Below are positions 24,579-34,005 of a stretch of DNA of 37,815 nt, piece by piece. A program made the translations under genes and the position numbers. Source of the stretch: Actinomycetes bacterium. Lineage in GTDB: Bacteria > Actinomycetota > Acidimicrobiia > Acidimicrobiales > JAMCPL01. The stretch lies in the NCBI GenBank assembly GCA_021846515.1, contig JAJZWU010000017.1, forward strand, positions 1-37,815. Reading direction: 5' to 3'. The notes beneath the pieces were generated by a model. It did no database searches. It saw only the letters and a list, made by a program, of their open reading frames with translations, and was not told where the DNA came from. Numbering within the stretch: position 1 is the first letter of the stretch; the number at the start of each line of letters is the position of its first letter.

Positions 24579-25609
24579 TGGTTGCAGGCGGTATTGCACT
24601 TATAGTTGCTGCATTCCTTACTCCATTACTAAGGCGTTGGCTGGTGAGTAGGTCGATTGGGCAGTATATCAGGGAGGATGGGCCTTCCATGCATAGATCT
24701 AAAGAGGGCACTCCCACAATGGGCGGAATAACACTGTTAGTTGCTATATTCGTGGGATATATAGTGGCGCATCTGGCAACTGTGGTTCGCATGAGTACAA
24801 GTGGCATGCTGGTTGTCGGTCTTGCAATATCATTTGGGCTGATTGGGCTGGTAGATGACTGGCTGAAGGTGCATAACAAGAGGAATCTTGGGCTGAACAA
24901 GCGTGCTAAACTAATAGCGCAAGTCGTTGTAGCTTTGTTATTTGCATTGGGCGCAGAGAAACTTGCACATGCCAATACCTTCCTTACTTATACAAGATTT
25001 AATTCTACTGGAATAAATCTTGGGACGATTGGTTGGATAGTGTGGGTTATGCTTATCGTGATTGGTTCTTCCAATGCTGTGAACTTGACTGATGGTCTTG
25101 ATGGGCTAGCGGCTGGTTCATTGACACTGGTATTCGCCGTTCTCTCGATAATAGGGTACTGGCAGTTCCGGCATTTCAGTATATATAGGGTATCTTCGTC
25201 GTTGGATCTGAGCTTGGCATCTGTAGCTTTTGCTGGGGCATGTGTCGGTTTTTTATGGTGGAATGCCTCCCCAGCACGTATCTTTATGGGTGATACGGGG
25301 TCTCTGGCATTGGGAAGCGGTCTGGCGGGTATCGCCATTATGATGAATCTTCAACTCTTACTACCCATCTTGGGAGGATTGTTTGTCATAGTCACGTTGT
25401 CTGTTGTAGTCCAGGTTATAAGCTACAAATTGTTTCATAGAAGGATTTTCAAGATGGCGCCGCTCCATCACCACTTTGAGCTTAGCGGATGGCCGGAGTC
25501 TACCGTTATAGTACGGTTCTGGATATTGGCAGGACTTTTTGCCGCACTGGCACTGGGGCTGTTCTACGCAGATTACCTATCGATTACCAGGTTGCTGTCG
25601 AAGACATGA
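24566..25609 (+). CDS. mraY: Phospho-MurNAc-pentapeptide transferase
   Basis: MraY transfers phospho-MurNAc-pentapeptide to undecaprenyl phosphate, making lipid I in the membrane. The 347-aa protein has about ten hydrophobic helices and the family's catalytic blocks: GLVDDWLK with the Asp pair, NAVNLTDGLDGLA, FMGDTGSLALG, and the His-rich MAPLHHHFE. It starts inside murE (13-nt overlap) and its stop overlaps the murD start by 4 nt. In most dcw clusters murF lies between murE and mraY; here there is no room for it. Confidence 0.96.
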   Translation: MLGLMVAGGIALIVAAFLTPLLRRWLVSRSIGQYIREDGPSMHRSKEGTPTMGGITLLVAIFVGYIVAHLATVVRMSTSGMLVVGLAISFGLIGLVDDWLKVHNKRNLGLNKRAKLIAQVVVALLFALGAEKLAHANTFLTYTRFNSTGINLGTIGWIVWVMLIVIGSSNAVNLTDGLDGLAAGSLTLVFAVLSIIGYWQFRHFSIYRVSSSLDLSLASVAFAGACVGFLWWNASPARIFMGDTGSLALGSGLAGIAIMMNLQLLLPILGGLFVIVTLSVVVQVISYKLFHRRIFKMAPLHHHFELSGWPESTVIVRFWILAGLFAALALGLFYADYLSITRLLSKT

Positions 25610-26901
25610 GTTATGTAATGGTATTTGGAGCCGGAGTTACCGGCCAGGCAGTTACCTCAGTTCTTTCGGCGGAAGGGTTGGAGGTGATGATGATAGATGA
25701 TGCTGTTCTATCACCCGAGATGGAAGAGCTGGAAAGTTTTATTGAGGGTGCATCGCAGGTCGTGGTAAGCCCCGGAGTTCCCCTTTCTCATCCAGTACAT
25801 AAGTTGGCAGCCGGTAAGCTCATAAGCGAGATAGGTCTGGCCAGACCCAGGATAAAGATACCCTTTGTGGCAGTTACAGGAACGAACGGAAAAACAACAG
25901 TAGTTACACTTGTTACCCGTATGTTGATGGAGTCGGGTATGCGCGTGCAGGCTGCTGGTAATATAGGGACCCCTTTGATTTCAGTGGATACTTCTTCGCT
26001 GGATGTAGTGGTAGCCGAGTTGTCCTCCTTCCAGCTGGCGACTACCCCGGGTCTCGCCCCTGACGTAGGAGCATGGTTGAATTTCCAGCCTGATCATCTT
26101 GATTGGCATAGGGATATTAATGATTACAGGTTATCAAAGGCCAGGATATGGCAGGGAATCGGAGACAAGAGCGTGATAGTTGCCAATGCTCATGATCAAG
26201 TCGTTATGTCGGAAGCACGTAAAGCACAACATAGCGGGGCGCGCATGGTGACATGGGGGGGAGGAAATGGCATGTGGCGCAGGGTTGGCGACATGCTGGT
26301 ATCACCTGAGGGGGACGAACTTATTGCGGTTGATTCATTATATCGTTCTATGCCTCACGATGTGGATAACGCCCTGGCGGCAATGGCTATCGCTACAAGT
26401 ACAGGAGCATCCATTGAAGGCTGCATGAAAGGGTTACTGCAATTTCATGGCCTACCGCATCGCGTGGAGTCTATTGCAGATTGTAATGGAGTGGAGTATA
26501 TCGATGACTCTAAGTCGACTACACCGAGTTCCACGGCTGTAGCTATTGCCGGCATAGGGGATACATACGGGCAGGGAAAGATAGTGCTTATTGCAGGTGG
26601 CCGCAACAAAGGTCTTGATATCGGGATGCTGCGTGATTATGCAAGGTTCTTAAAAGCCATGGTTTCTATAGGTGAAGCTGCCAGCGAGATAAAGTCTGCA
26701 ATGTCAGGTATATGTCCTGTTACGATAGCTGAGTCCATGCAGGATGCAGTCAATGTGGCTACAGATCTGGTTGGTGACTATGGAGTAGTGTTGCTGTCGC
26801 CAGCCTGCTCTTCTTACGACTGGTATCAATCCTACGCGGAGAGAGGTGATGATTTTCGGGCGTGCGTGATGGAAACGATCAGGAATGGAGGTCATTTATG
26901 A
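25606..26901 (+). CDS. murD: UDP-MurNAc-L-alanine:D-glutamate ligase
   Basis: MurD adds D-Glu to UDP-MurNAc-L-Ala. The frame runs back to 25489, but ATG 25606 overlaps the mraY stop (ATGA) and starts the expected Rossmann strand SYVMVFGAGVTGQAV, giving 431 aa. The central ATP-grasping loop is VTGTNGKTT (about residues 90-98), followed by VVAELSSFQL and NFQPDHLDWH. The C-terminal domain has DDSKSTTP and the LSPACSSYDWYQSYAERGDDF block, both standard for MurD. Its stop overlaps ftsW by 4 nt. Confidence 0.95.
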   Translation: MSYVMVFGAGVTGQAVTSVLSAEGLEVMMIDDAVLSPEMEELESFIEGASQVVVSPGVPLSHPVHKLAAGKLISEIGLARPRIKIPFVAVTGTNGKTTVVTLVTRMLMESGMRVQAAGNIGTPLISVDTSSLDVVVAELSSFQLATTPGLAPDVGAWLNFQPDHLDWHRDINDYRLSKARIWQGIGDKSVIVANAHDQVVMSEARKAQHSGARMVTWGGGNGMWRRVGDMLVSPEGDELIAVDSLYRSMPHDVDNALAAMAIATSTGASIEGCMKGLLQFHGLPHRVESIADCNGVEYIDDSKSTTPSSTAVAIAGIGDTYGQGKIVLIAGGRNKGLDIGMLRDYARFLKAMVSIGEAASEIKSAMSGICPVTIAESMQDAVNVATDLVGDYGVVLLSPACSSYDWYQSYAERGDDFRACVMETIRNGGHL

Positions 26902-28088
26902 TTACGAGGGTGAGATCTATGCTTGGAAGAACTCGACCGTCATTGGTCATAGTAGTTTGTGTGGCATTGTTGCTCGGTTCCGGTGTGGTGATGGTACTTG
27001 CCTCATCGCCTTACAGTTCTTTAGTGACCTATGGGTCGGTGTGGTCTGTATTCTTGCGTCAAGTTATCTGGATTGCCGGGGGGGTTGTTATGGCAGTTGT
27101 AGCCTTGCTTGTGCCGACTGCTGCTATACGTAAACTGCGCTATATATTATTGGGAGGCGGTTTCATCTTACTGCTGGCAGTGTTGGTTCCTGGCGTAGGG
27201 CAGAGTGTTTCCGGATCAAGTAGGTGGATTGCGCTTGGACCGATAACTATACAGCCCTCGGAGATCATGAAATTTGCCTGGTGCGTTTTTGCGGCTGATC
27301 TGCTGTCTCGCCGTACTGGTGACGGATGGAAGGTTAAAGATGTCCTTGTTCCCCTGTTGGGCACTTTATCGGTAGCCTGCGCCTTGATTGTCAAGCAACC
27401 TGACCTGGGTACCACCATAGTAATAGTAGCCATGACGGTCGCTATGATGGTTGCATCGGGACTACCTGTTTCGGTAGTTGTGAAGGTTGTAGGTGCTATG
27501 GGTGTTATTGGTGCAGTACTGGCTTTTGCGGCGCCGTACAGGAGAGCGAGGCTCCTATCTTTCGTGCATCCCTTTGCACATGCGTATAGCTCCGGCTATC
27601 AGGTAGTGCAGTCATTGGTGAGTTTTGGCACGGGAGGGGTAACTGGTGTCGGTTTGGGACGTGGAGCTGCTCAGTGGGGCTTTCTCCCTCATGCCCACAC
27701 CGACTTCATCTTTTCTATAGTTGGCGAACAGACTGGTATTATTGGTACGCTGCTAATAGTCGGGCTGATGTTACTGCTCTTACTGATGGGTCTACGTATA
27801 GCAAGCAAAGCTGTAGGTAAATTTGAGTCGTTGCTTGCTATGGGCATTACCTGCTGGCTGGCTGCAGAATCGCTTATCAATATGGGAGCTGCATTGGGGA
27901 TATTGCCGGTAACTGGGATCCCTCTGCCATTTGTGTCGTATGGCGGATCGTCAATGCTTATTACTATGGCTGCTGTTGGAGTCCTGTTACGGATCACACG
28001 CGATTCCGAGAGAGGTTTTAGGGTTATAGATGGTGGTCGGATGAAGGTTTCTATGAATCATCCGGTGTTCACCGCTCCAGTGGGATAG
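26898..28088 (+). CDS. ftsW: Septal peptidoglycan glycosyltransferase, SEDS family
   Basis: FtsW polymerises lipid II at the septum and works with FtsI. ATG 26898 overlaps the murD stop (ATGA) and is preferred over the upstream in-frame start, giving 396 aa. There are about ten membrane helices. SEDS signatures are IQPSEIMKFAW, KQPDLGTTIV, GYQVVQSLVSFGTGG with GVGLGRGAAQWGFLPHAHTDFIFSIVGEQTG (shown here in two pieces), and FVSYGGSSML. The catalytic Asp of SEDS proteins corresponds to that in the HAHTDFIF block. A 33-nt gap before murG is one of the few breaks in the run. Confidence 0.95.
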   Translation: MITRVRSMLGRTRPSLVIVVCVALLLGSGVVMVLASSPYSSLVTYGSVWSVFLRQVIWIAGGVVMAVVALLVPTAAIRKLRYILLGGGFILLLAVLVPGVGQSVSGSSRWIALGPITIQPSEIMKFAWCVFAADLLSRRTGDGWKVKDVLVPLLGTLSVACALIVKQPDLGTTIVIVAMTVAMMVASGLPVSVVVKVVGAMGVIGAVLAFAAPYRRARLLSFVHPFAHAYSSGYQVVQSLVSFGTGGVTGVGLGRGAAQWGFLPHAHTDFIFSIVGEQTGIIGTLLIVGLMLLLLLMGLRIASKAVGKFESLLAMGITCWLAAESLINMGAALGILPVTGIPLPFVSYGGSSMLITMAAVGVLLRITRDSERGFRVIDGGRMKVSMNHPVFTAPVG

Positions 28089-28107
28089 TACCGGTAGTGC
28101 TGAATGA

Positions 28108-28113
28108 TATGAT
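28108..28113 (+). promoter_or_regulatory. Putative internal -10 element before murG
   Basis: TATGAT is followed by 8 nt and then the murG GTG, with no SD between. It could give a near-leaderless internal transcript for the second half of the cluster. Confidence 0.3.
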
Positions 28114-28121
28114 GCAGTAGC

Positions 28122-29429
28122 GTGAGATACTATGCCCTAATTGCCGGAGGTGGGACAGCCGGCCATGCTTTGCCTGCATTACGGTTGGCGGAAGAACTTG
28201 CCAAGCGGCAACCAGATAGGAGAATTGGACTGATAGGTGGCCGGAGAGGATTGGAGCGGAAAGTATGGTCGTCATCGGCTTTCGATACTTATTATCTTCC
28301 AGGCAGGGGTATACCTCGTGTTACGAGTAGGTTGTCGTTTGCAGGAATGGTTAGATACTTGCTGGAGATGGTAGATTTTGTCATTAACCAACTTGGCTCC
28401 CTCCTTCAATCCATTAAGCTTATAGTTCTGAATAGGCCATCTGTTGTTGTGGTCTTTGGTGGATACAGTGCGATTGCTCCTGCACTGGTAGGTGTATCTA
28501 TGGGCGTACCGTTGGTGGTTGTGAATGTGGATTCGATAGCCGGCAGGTCTAATCGTATTCTTTCGCATTTTGCCCGGGCAGTGGCGGTGGCTTGGCCGGG
28601 TACCGGCTTGCCCAAAGAACAGGTGACCGGTATGCCGGTGAGTTCAGGAATAATCGAGGCAGGAAGCGTCAGGAGAGCGATTCTCGGCGCCCTGTCCGCC
28701 AACACCGCTCCGGCTTCCGGGGATGGAGATGGTGGCGAGGATGTAGTTGTAGACCAATACGAAGCGGAAAAGTTGCGCCATTTGGCCAGGGGTACTCTCG
28801 GACTGCCGGAAGAAAGGACAGTGATTCTTGCTGTCGGTGGGTCTCTGGGTGCTCGTCGATTGAATGAGCTTGTAATGGAACTATCTTCAATATGGGAGGA
28901 GCGAGGTGATCTGGCTGTATACCATATAGCCGGCGAGAGGTTCTTGCAAGAGTCGTCTGCATATGCCGAACGCCTTGGACTGTCGGATAGTGGAAGTGCA
29001 CAGGGAGGTCAAGAGAGAGCTGGCCGGATCTACTACGGGCAGGTAGGGTATGAACCTCGGATGGACAGAGCATACCTGGCTGCGGATTTTGCTATATGCA
29101 GAGCCGGTGCCGTAACAGTGGGAGAGTTGGCGGTGGCCGCCCTACCTGCTCTGCTGATTCCTCTTCCAGGGGCACCCTCACGCCACCAGGAGGCCAATGC
29201 AGCAGTGCTTACATCGATAGGTGCGGCCATCATGGTAGAAGAGGAAGACATGACTGCTGCCAAATTGGATGAGATGCTTAAAGGCATAGTAGACGATAGA
29301 GATCGATTGAGGAAGATGTCAGCTGCTTATCCTGGTCTGAACAACATTGATGGTACCTCCAATCTGGCCGACTTGGTGGGGCGTTATGTGGATAGAATTG
29401 GCAGAAGGGATAGAAGTGGCAGTAGCTGA
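28122..29429 (+). CDS. murG: Lipid II-forming GlcNAc transferase
   Basis: MurG adds GlcNAc to lipid I, yielding lipid II on the inner membrane face. GTG 28122 is followed directly by the family's first strand, and GGGTAGH lies at about residues 9-15. Later motifs are VFGGYSAIAPAL, GGSLGARRLNE, and the UDP-GlcNAc block RAGAVTVGELAVAALPALLIPLPGA followed by HQEANA (quoted in parts). At 435 aa it is about 70 residues longer than usual. Much of the excess is an acidic Gly/Asp/Glu-rich stretch at about residues 189-215, near the domain boundary, and a Ser/Gly-rich loop after ERLGL. The core looks intact, so it is probably active. Confidence 0.94.
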   Translation: MRYYALIAGGGTAGHALPALRLAEELAKRQPDRRIGLIGGRRGLERKVWSSSAFDTYYLPGRGIPRVTSRLSFAGMVRYLLEMVDFVINQLGSLLQSIKLIVLNRPSVVVVFGGYSAIAPALVGVSMGVPLVVVNVDSIAGRSNRILSHFARAVAVAWPGTGLPKEQVTGMPVSSGIIEAGSVRRAILGALSANTAPASGDGDGGEDVVVDQYEAEKLRHLARGTLGLPEERTVILAVGGSLGARRLNELVMELSSIWEERGDLAVYHIAGERFLQESSAYAERLGLSDSGSAQGGQERAGRIYYGQVGYEPRMDRAYLAADFAICRAGAVTVGELAVAALPALLIPLPGAPSRHQEANAAVLTSIGAAIMVEEEDMTAAKLDEMLKGIVDDRDRLRKMSAAYPGLNNIDGTSNLADLVGRYVDRIGRRDRSGSS

Positions 29430-30789
29430 CCTCTCTGACAGACGCAATATACATGTAATTGGGGCAGGTGGCGCCGGCATGAGTGCCATTTCTACCCTTC
29501 TTGCAGCCCGGGGACACAACGTACATGGTAGTGACCTTAAGAGATCACCGGCTACCGACCGATTGAACGCTTTTGGTATACCGGTTACCATAGGTCACTC
29601 TCCGGATAATGTCGGTGGAGCGGATATGGTTGTAGCCTCTTCAGCTATCCCACACGATAATACTGAATTGACAATGGCCAGGAATAACGGCATTCAGATA
29701 TTTAGCCGCGCAGAGATGTTGCATTCTATTTTCAAGGATAAGCAGATTATATCGGTATCAGGCACTCATGGAAAGACTACTACTACATCTATGCTCTCTC
29801 TATGCCTTGTGGAAGCCGGCTTACATCCGTCGTTTCTTGTCGGTGGAGATATAAATGAGTCAGATACAAATGCTGTATGGGATAGTGGTGACTTGGCGGT
29901 AGTAGAGGCCGACGAGAGTGATGGAACGTTTTTGGCACTGGACACCGATATAGCCGTCATAACCAATATAGAGCCTGATCACTTGGATCATTATGGTGAT
30001 TTTGACTCACTGGTAGGGGCATTCGATCAGTTTGCACGCCATGCCAAACGAACGGTAGTCGTGAATGGGGACGATCCGCTTGCCTTTGCAATTGCGAGGA
30101 AAATAGGCGGTGAATCCGTCGGTATGGATGGATCGGCTACATGGCGCATAGTGAGCGGGAGTACGTATGTAAATGGTTCGGAGTTTTTACTTGCCAGACA
30201 TGGAGAGTTATTCCCTGAAACCTTTAGAGTGCCTGTGATTGGAGAGCACAATCTCCGTAATGCGGCGCTGGCTGTAGCCACTGCGATCTATGCCGGAGGC
30301 TCCCCAAGTGCGGTGGCAACCGGTTTGGCGCGCTTCGGAGGTGTAGCCAGGCGATTCCAAAGGAGAGGATCCAGCCACGGGGTGATTTTTATAGACGATT
30401 ACGCGCATTTACCCGGTGAAGTGAGCGCTGCGATCAAGACAGCAAGATTACTGCAGTCCAATAGGGTAGTGGTAGTTTTTCAGCCCCATCGCTACAGCCG
30501 TATTAGTATGCTGGCTGATGATTTTGGATCTCCTCTGGCGCTTGCGGATGTTGTCATAGTGACTGATATATATCCTGCCGGAGAGCCGGTATCTCCGGGG
30601 GTAACAGGACAACTGGTAGCTGATGCAGTGATTCGTTCCAATCCTGATGTGGTGGTGCACTACATTCCACGCCTCTCCCAGCTTCCCCAGCTTATGGACG
30701 AGATACTGGAAGAAGGCGATCTCTGTATTACCATGGGTGCTGGGGATATAACCACACTCTTTGATGAGATGCTGATGTACTGGGGGTAA
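29416..30789 (+). CDS. murC: UDP-MurNAc:L-alanine ligase
   Basis: MurC adds the first L-Ala to UDP-MurNAc. The frame is open from 29347, but GTG 29416 has AAGGG 6 nt before it and gives the expected N-terminus (ADLSDRRNIHVIGAGGAGMS), 457 aa. ATP loop SGTHGKTTTT lies at about residues 115-124; VVEADESDGTFL, NIEPDHLDHY and the C-terminal DDYAHLPGEV and FQPHRYSR blocks are all present. It overlaps murG by 14 nt, and murB begins 1 nt after its stop, so MurC, MurB and MurG are likely made in step. Confidence 0.95.
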   Translation: MAVADLSDRRNIHVIGAGGAGMSAISTLLAARGHNVHGSDLKRSPATDRLNAFGIPVTIGHSPDNVGGADMVVASSAIPHDNTELTMARNNGIQIFSRAEMLHSIFKDKQIISVSGTHGKTTTTSMLSLCLVEAGLHPSFLVGGDINESDTNAVWDSGDLAVVEADESDGTFLALDTDIAVITNIEPDHLDHYGDFDSLVGAFDQFARHAKRTVVVNGDDPLAFAIARKIGGESVGMDGSATWRIVSGSTYVNGSEFLLARHGELFPETFRVPVIGEHNLRNAALAVATAIYAGGSPSAVATGLARFGGVARRFQRRGSSHGVIFIDDYAHLPGEVSAAIKTARLLQSNRVVVVFQPHRYSRISMLADDFGSPLALADVVIVTDIYPAGEPVSPGVTGQLVADAVIRSNPDVVVHYIPRLSQLPQLMDEILEEGDLCITMGAGDITTLFDEMLMYWG

Positions 30790-30790
30790 G

Positions 30791-31783
30791 GTGCTTTCTG
30801 AGGTATACAATAGACTCGCTGCCAGAATGGGGAAGAAGGTATCCTGGGAAAAAAATATTGGCTCTATGACGACATACAGAGTTGGGGGAGCTGCCAGTGT
30901 GTTTGTTAGTATTCAGAGCTTAGAGGATTTGCAGGTACTCGCTTCCGTGCTCAATGAGATGGATTACAAAGGGCCCTTTCTGGTAATGGGAAAAGGCTCG
31001 AATCTACTCGTGGCTGATGATGGTTTCAAGGGAGTCGCCATCACACTTGGTCCTGCTTTCTCCAGATTTGGCTTTCCAGGGAGCCCTCATGGCGATATTA
31101 TCCCCCAGGCGTTGAATGACTGCAATGAGCCTTGGGGTAGCCGCGTAAAACTCAGAGCCGGATCTGCACTGGCGTTGCCGGCATTGGCCAGAAAGGCTCT
31201 CAGTGAGGGGTTCCTTGGAGCAGAGTGGTGTGTTGGGGTTCCTGGATCCGTCGGTGGTGGTGTAAGGATGAACGCAGGTGGACATGGTTCGGACATGGCA
31301 TCTATGCTCGACGGTTGCCTGCTGTTCAAGCTGGATGACGGAGGGTTGGAATATCGTCCGGTGGATGACATGAACCTCTCTTATCGCAGTTCAAATATAA
31401 TGTCGTATGAGGTAGTTGTAAGTGCCGATATATGGTTGGTTCGCGGAGATCCTGCCGAAGGTAGGCGCCACATTGCAGAGATAGTTCGCTGGCGTCGAGA
31501 GCATCAGCCAGGGGGATCAAATGCAGGTTCTGTTTTTGTAAATCCCGAGATGGAGGCTGCAGGAAGCCTTATAGAACGCTCAGGCCTAAAGGGGATGCGT
31601 ATTGGAACAGCGCAGGTTTCGACCAAGCATGCCAACTTCATCCAGGTAGATGACCACGGTTCTGCTGATGATGTCTATGGGCTTATGTGTTACGTTGCTG
31701 AGTCGGTGAAGGATAAATTTGGAGTGGAGCTGAGAACAGAAGTGCAGCTCGCTGGATTTTCTAATGGTCTGTCCCGTAAGTAG
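30791..31783 (+). CDS. murB: UDP-N-acetylenolpyruvoylglucosamine reductase
   Basis: MurB is the FAD enzyme that reduces UDP-GlcNAc-enolpyruvate to UDP-MurNAc with NADPH. The 330-aa protein (GTG start 1 nt after murC) shows the FAD motifs TTYRVGGAASVF, MGKGSNLLVADDGFKG and GVPGSVGGGVRMNAGGHG, and the catalytic-Ser block GGSNAGSVFVNP. The SYRSSNI segment is like type II enzymes, which also lack the long Tyr loop. The last residues (NGLSRK) are encoded by the beginning of repeat element C, so that element has supplied the present stop codon. Confidence 0.94.
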   Translation: MLSEVYNRLAARMGKKVSWEKNIGSMTTYRVGGAASVFVSIQSLEDLQVLASVLNEMDYKGPFLVMGKGSNLLVADDGFKGVAITLGPAFSRFGFPGSPHGDIIPQALNDCNEPWGSRVKLRAGSALALPALARKALSEGFLGAEWCVGVPGSVGGGVRMNAGGHGSDMASMLDGCLLFKLDDGGLEYRPVDDMNLSYRSSNIMSYEVVVSADIWLVRGDPAEGRRHIAEIVRWRREHQPGGSNAGSVFVNPEMEAAGSLIERSGLKGMRIGTAQVSTKHANFIQVDDHGSADDVYGLMCYVAESVKDKFGVELRTEVQLAGFSNGLSRK

Positions 31784-31799
31784 CGTGACGTTATCCGCC
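31765..31799 (+). repeat. Copy C of a short intergenic element
   Basis: It begins TGGTCTGTCCCGTAAGTAGC and covers the last codons and stop of murB, then continues into the gap before ftsZ. It agrees with copy B at 29 of 35 positions. Orientation is the same. Confidence 0.55.
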
Positions 31800-31858
31800 A
31801 GGCCACTAATACGATATATGATGGTTAGTGGGGTGATAGTTAGTGTTACATAGATCGT

Positions 31859-31864
31859 ATAATG
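31859..31864 (+). promoter_or_regulatory. Putative -10 element for ftsZ
   Basis: TATAAT in the 204-bp gap upstream of ftsZ, about 120 bp before the ATG. A second, weaker candidate is TATAGT at 31945-31950. Neither has a clear -35. A separate ftsZ promoter is usual in actinobacteria. Confidence 0.35.
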
Positions 31865-31987
31865 AGGTTCACATGATTACATGTAGGTGTTTTAGCAGCT
31901 ATACAGTATATTTTTAAGAATATGCACAAAGCAAAAAAAGAGGCTATAGTAAGTAAGTCTGGTGTATAGGGTTTTAAGGAGATAGAA

Positions 31988-33115
31988 ATGTTAGCGCCTG
32001 AATCAAACAATTATTATGCGCTCATAAAGGTCGTCGGAGTCGGCGGTGGTGGAGTAAACGCCGTAAACAGGATGATTGAATCCGGCCTTAAGGGCGTTGA
32101 GTTCATAGCTATGAATACCGACTCTCAGGCATTGCTGGCCAGCGATGCGGATGTGAAGCTCACTATAGGTGGCGACCTGACAAGAGGTTTGGGCGCGGGA
32201 AGTAATCCAGAGATAGGTAGGCAGGCTGCCGAAGACCACAGGGCAAACATTGAAGAGGTTCTTAAGGGCGCTGATATGGTGTTTATTACTGCCGGTAAAG
32301 GTGGCGGTACGGGTACGGGAGCTGCGCCGGTTGTGGCTGAGATTGCCCGTTCACTTGGAGCGCTTACGATTGCAGTAGTAACTAGGCCATTTAGCTTTGA
32401 AGGCAGGAAGCGTTCTGTCCAAGCCGATCAGGGAATTGAAAGGTTGAGAGAAAAGGTAGACGCAATAATAGTGATCCCAAACGACAGGTTGCTGTCGGTC
32501 TCTAACGACAAGACGACTCTGAACGCAGCATTCAAGGCTGCAGATGAAGTCCTTTTGCAGGGAGTGCAGGGCATTACAGATTTAATCAACGTTCCGGGAC
32601 AGATCAATACAGACTTTGCTGATGTGCGAACTGTACTCGAGTCGGCGGGAACCGCCATTATGGGTATTGGCAGCTCTTCTGGAGAGAGCAGGGCTATAAC
32701 TGCTGCAAGAGCTGCGATTACCAGTCCGTTGCTGGAGTCTTCTATTGATGGTGCAAGAGGTATTCTGGTAAATGTTGCCGGCGGCCCCGATATAGGCCTG
32801 CTGGAGGTGCACGAGGCTATGGAGGTCATCCACGAAGGGGCGCATCCTGAAGCCAATATAATCTTCGGAACCGTTCTGGATGATTCAATGGGCGATGAGG
32901 TCAAGATTACCGTTATCGCAGCGGGCTTTGAACGCTGGGAGGACAGTCGCCATCGTAGCTCAAATGCGGTGTTGAATACTGCCTCCAGCGCCGATAGGAA
33001 CGGTAGCTCGCCTTCCAAGAATGGGGTGTCTGCTTTCTTTGATGATTTAAGCGACGAAGATATAATGGCAGGTATTGGGGATGATGATATTGATCTTCCC
33101 AAGTTTATGCATTGA
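31988..33115 (+). CDS. ftsZ: Cell division GTPase
   Basis: FtsZ polymerises into the cytokinetic ring. The 375-aa protein has the tubulin signature GGGTGTG at residues 105-111, the NTDSQAL segment, and the T7 synergy loop [11 protein letters not shown] that completes the active site of the next subunit. After the core comes a short linker and a C-terminal acidic peptide ([11 protein letters not shown]), which should bind SepF in place of FtsA. AAGGAG (31976-31981) lies at good distance before the ATG. ftsQ, normally just upstream, is missing. The stop overlaps the pgeF start (TTGA). Confidence 0.98.
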   Translation: MLAPESNNYYALIKVVGVGGGGVNAVNRMIESGLKGVEFIAMNTDSQALLASDADVKLTIGGDLTRGLGAGSNPEIGRQAAEDHRANIEEVLKGADMVFITAGKGGGTGTGAAPVVAEIARSLGALTIAVVTRPFSFEGRKRSVQADQGIERLREKVDAIIVIPNDRLLSVSNDKTTLNAAFKAADEVLLQGVQGITDLINVPGQINTDFADVRTVLESAGTAIMGIGSSSGESRAITAARAAITSPLLESSIDGARGILVNVAGGPDIGLLEVHEAMEVIHEGAHPEANIIFGTVLDDSMGDEVKITVIAAGFERWEDSRHRSSNAVLNTASSADRNGSSPSKNGVSAFFDDLSDEDIMAGIGDDDIDLPKFMH

Positions 33116-33870
33116 GTTCCCTTGAAATAAGAGGTACTCCGGTAAGGGCATACTGGACAGGGATTGCTGACGGAGATCTTGCGTATTTGAAATTGGGTAG
33201 GCTTGATCCCAGTCTTGCCGGATTGATTGGATTGGACAGTTCTGCTCGTGAGTGGAAGCTGTCCAGAATCAGGCAGGTTCATGGTGGCGATGTAGTGGTA
33301 GATTTTGCTACTTCCGGGGAGGCTGCTGTTTACGCAGGACATGCTGTCTACGAGGAAGATCCTCCTGAGGTGATTGCCGCCAAAGAGGATGCCCCCATTC
33401 CAGAGGGGGATGCCATACTAAGTAGAGAGCACGGCAACTGCCTTTTGATTGTAACTGCAGACTGCATGTCTATAGCGCTGGGGAGCCCGGAGGGGATATA
33501 TGGTGCAGTACATGCAGGGTGGAGAGGCTTGCTGGCAGGAGTGGTAGAGAATGCCATTGGCGCGATGTATGTATATGGTGCTTCCAGGGTAGTTGCAGCC
33601 ATTGGGCCTTCAATTGGTAAATGCTGCTATGAATTTTCGCACAATGATGCATTGCCACTTGTTGGAAGATATGGTGAGTCAGTGATCAGTTCCAATTCAA
33701 CCGGAAAGGAAACGGTTGATCTTCACGCAGCAGCAACGCAGGCTATAGAACAATCAGGAGCAGAGTTGTTCTGGCGGTCAGAGGAGTGTACTTACTGTAG
33801 CGGAGGGTATTATTCGTATCGGCGTGGAGACGGACTATCTCGTCAAGGTATGTTCGTGTGGAGATATTAA
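33112..33870 (+). CDS. pgeF: PgeF/YfiH-family laccase-domain protein
   Basis: The 252-aa protein is of the multi-copper-like YfiH family, shown in other species to be a purine nucleoside phosphorylase/adenosine deaminase and in E. coli to remove misplaced L-Ser from peptidoglycan precursors. Motifs are [31 protein letters not shown] and [16 protein letters not shown], which hold the His/Cys metal ligands. The start is TTG 33112, overlapping the ftsZ stop by 4 nt. Its place after ftsZ is the usual one in Gram-positive dcw clusters. The PLP-binding yggS-type gene that normally follows is absent. Confidence 0.9.
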   Translation: MSSLEIRGTPVRAYWTGIADGDLAYLKLGRLDPSLAGLIGLDSSAREWKLSRIRQVHGGDVVVDFATSGEAAVYAGHAVYEEDPPEVIAAKEDAPIPEGDAILSREHGNCLLIVTADCMSIALGSPEGIYGAVHAGWRGLLAGVVENAIGAMYVYGASRVVAAIGPSIGKCCYEFSHNDALPLVGRYGESVISSNSTGKETVDLHAAATQAIEQSGAELFWRSEECTYCSGGYYSYRRGDGLSRQGMFVWRY

Positions 33871-33992
33871 TAGATTGTCCGATGGCGGATATTCTAGCTA
33901 TTTTTGAAAAATAAGCGTCTACGAATATATGCCGGTAATAATTTCGCAGATATCCAACACATAGGTAGCCAGTTAGTGTATGTTATTAAGAC

Positions 33993-34001
33993 AAAGGAGG
34001 T
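33993..34001 (+). promoter_or_regulatory. Near-perfect Shine-Dalgarno of sepF
   Basis: AAAGGAGGT, 4 nt before the ATG, the strongest ribosome-binding site in the window and in contrast with the SD-less genes. It points to high SepF output. Confidence 0.7.
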
Positions 34002-34005
34002 TTAG

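Noticed and set aside
32428-33342. Long minus-strand open frame (304 codons) opposite ftsZ
   Set aside because: It mirrors the codon pattern of ftsZ, has Ser/Pro-rich composition without motifs, and no start context.
33899-33913. TATTTTTGAAAAATA dyad after pgeF as a terminator
   Set aside because: The stem is AT-only with almost no loop and no following T-run.
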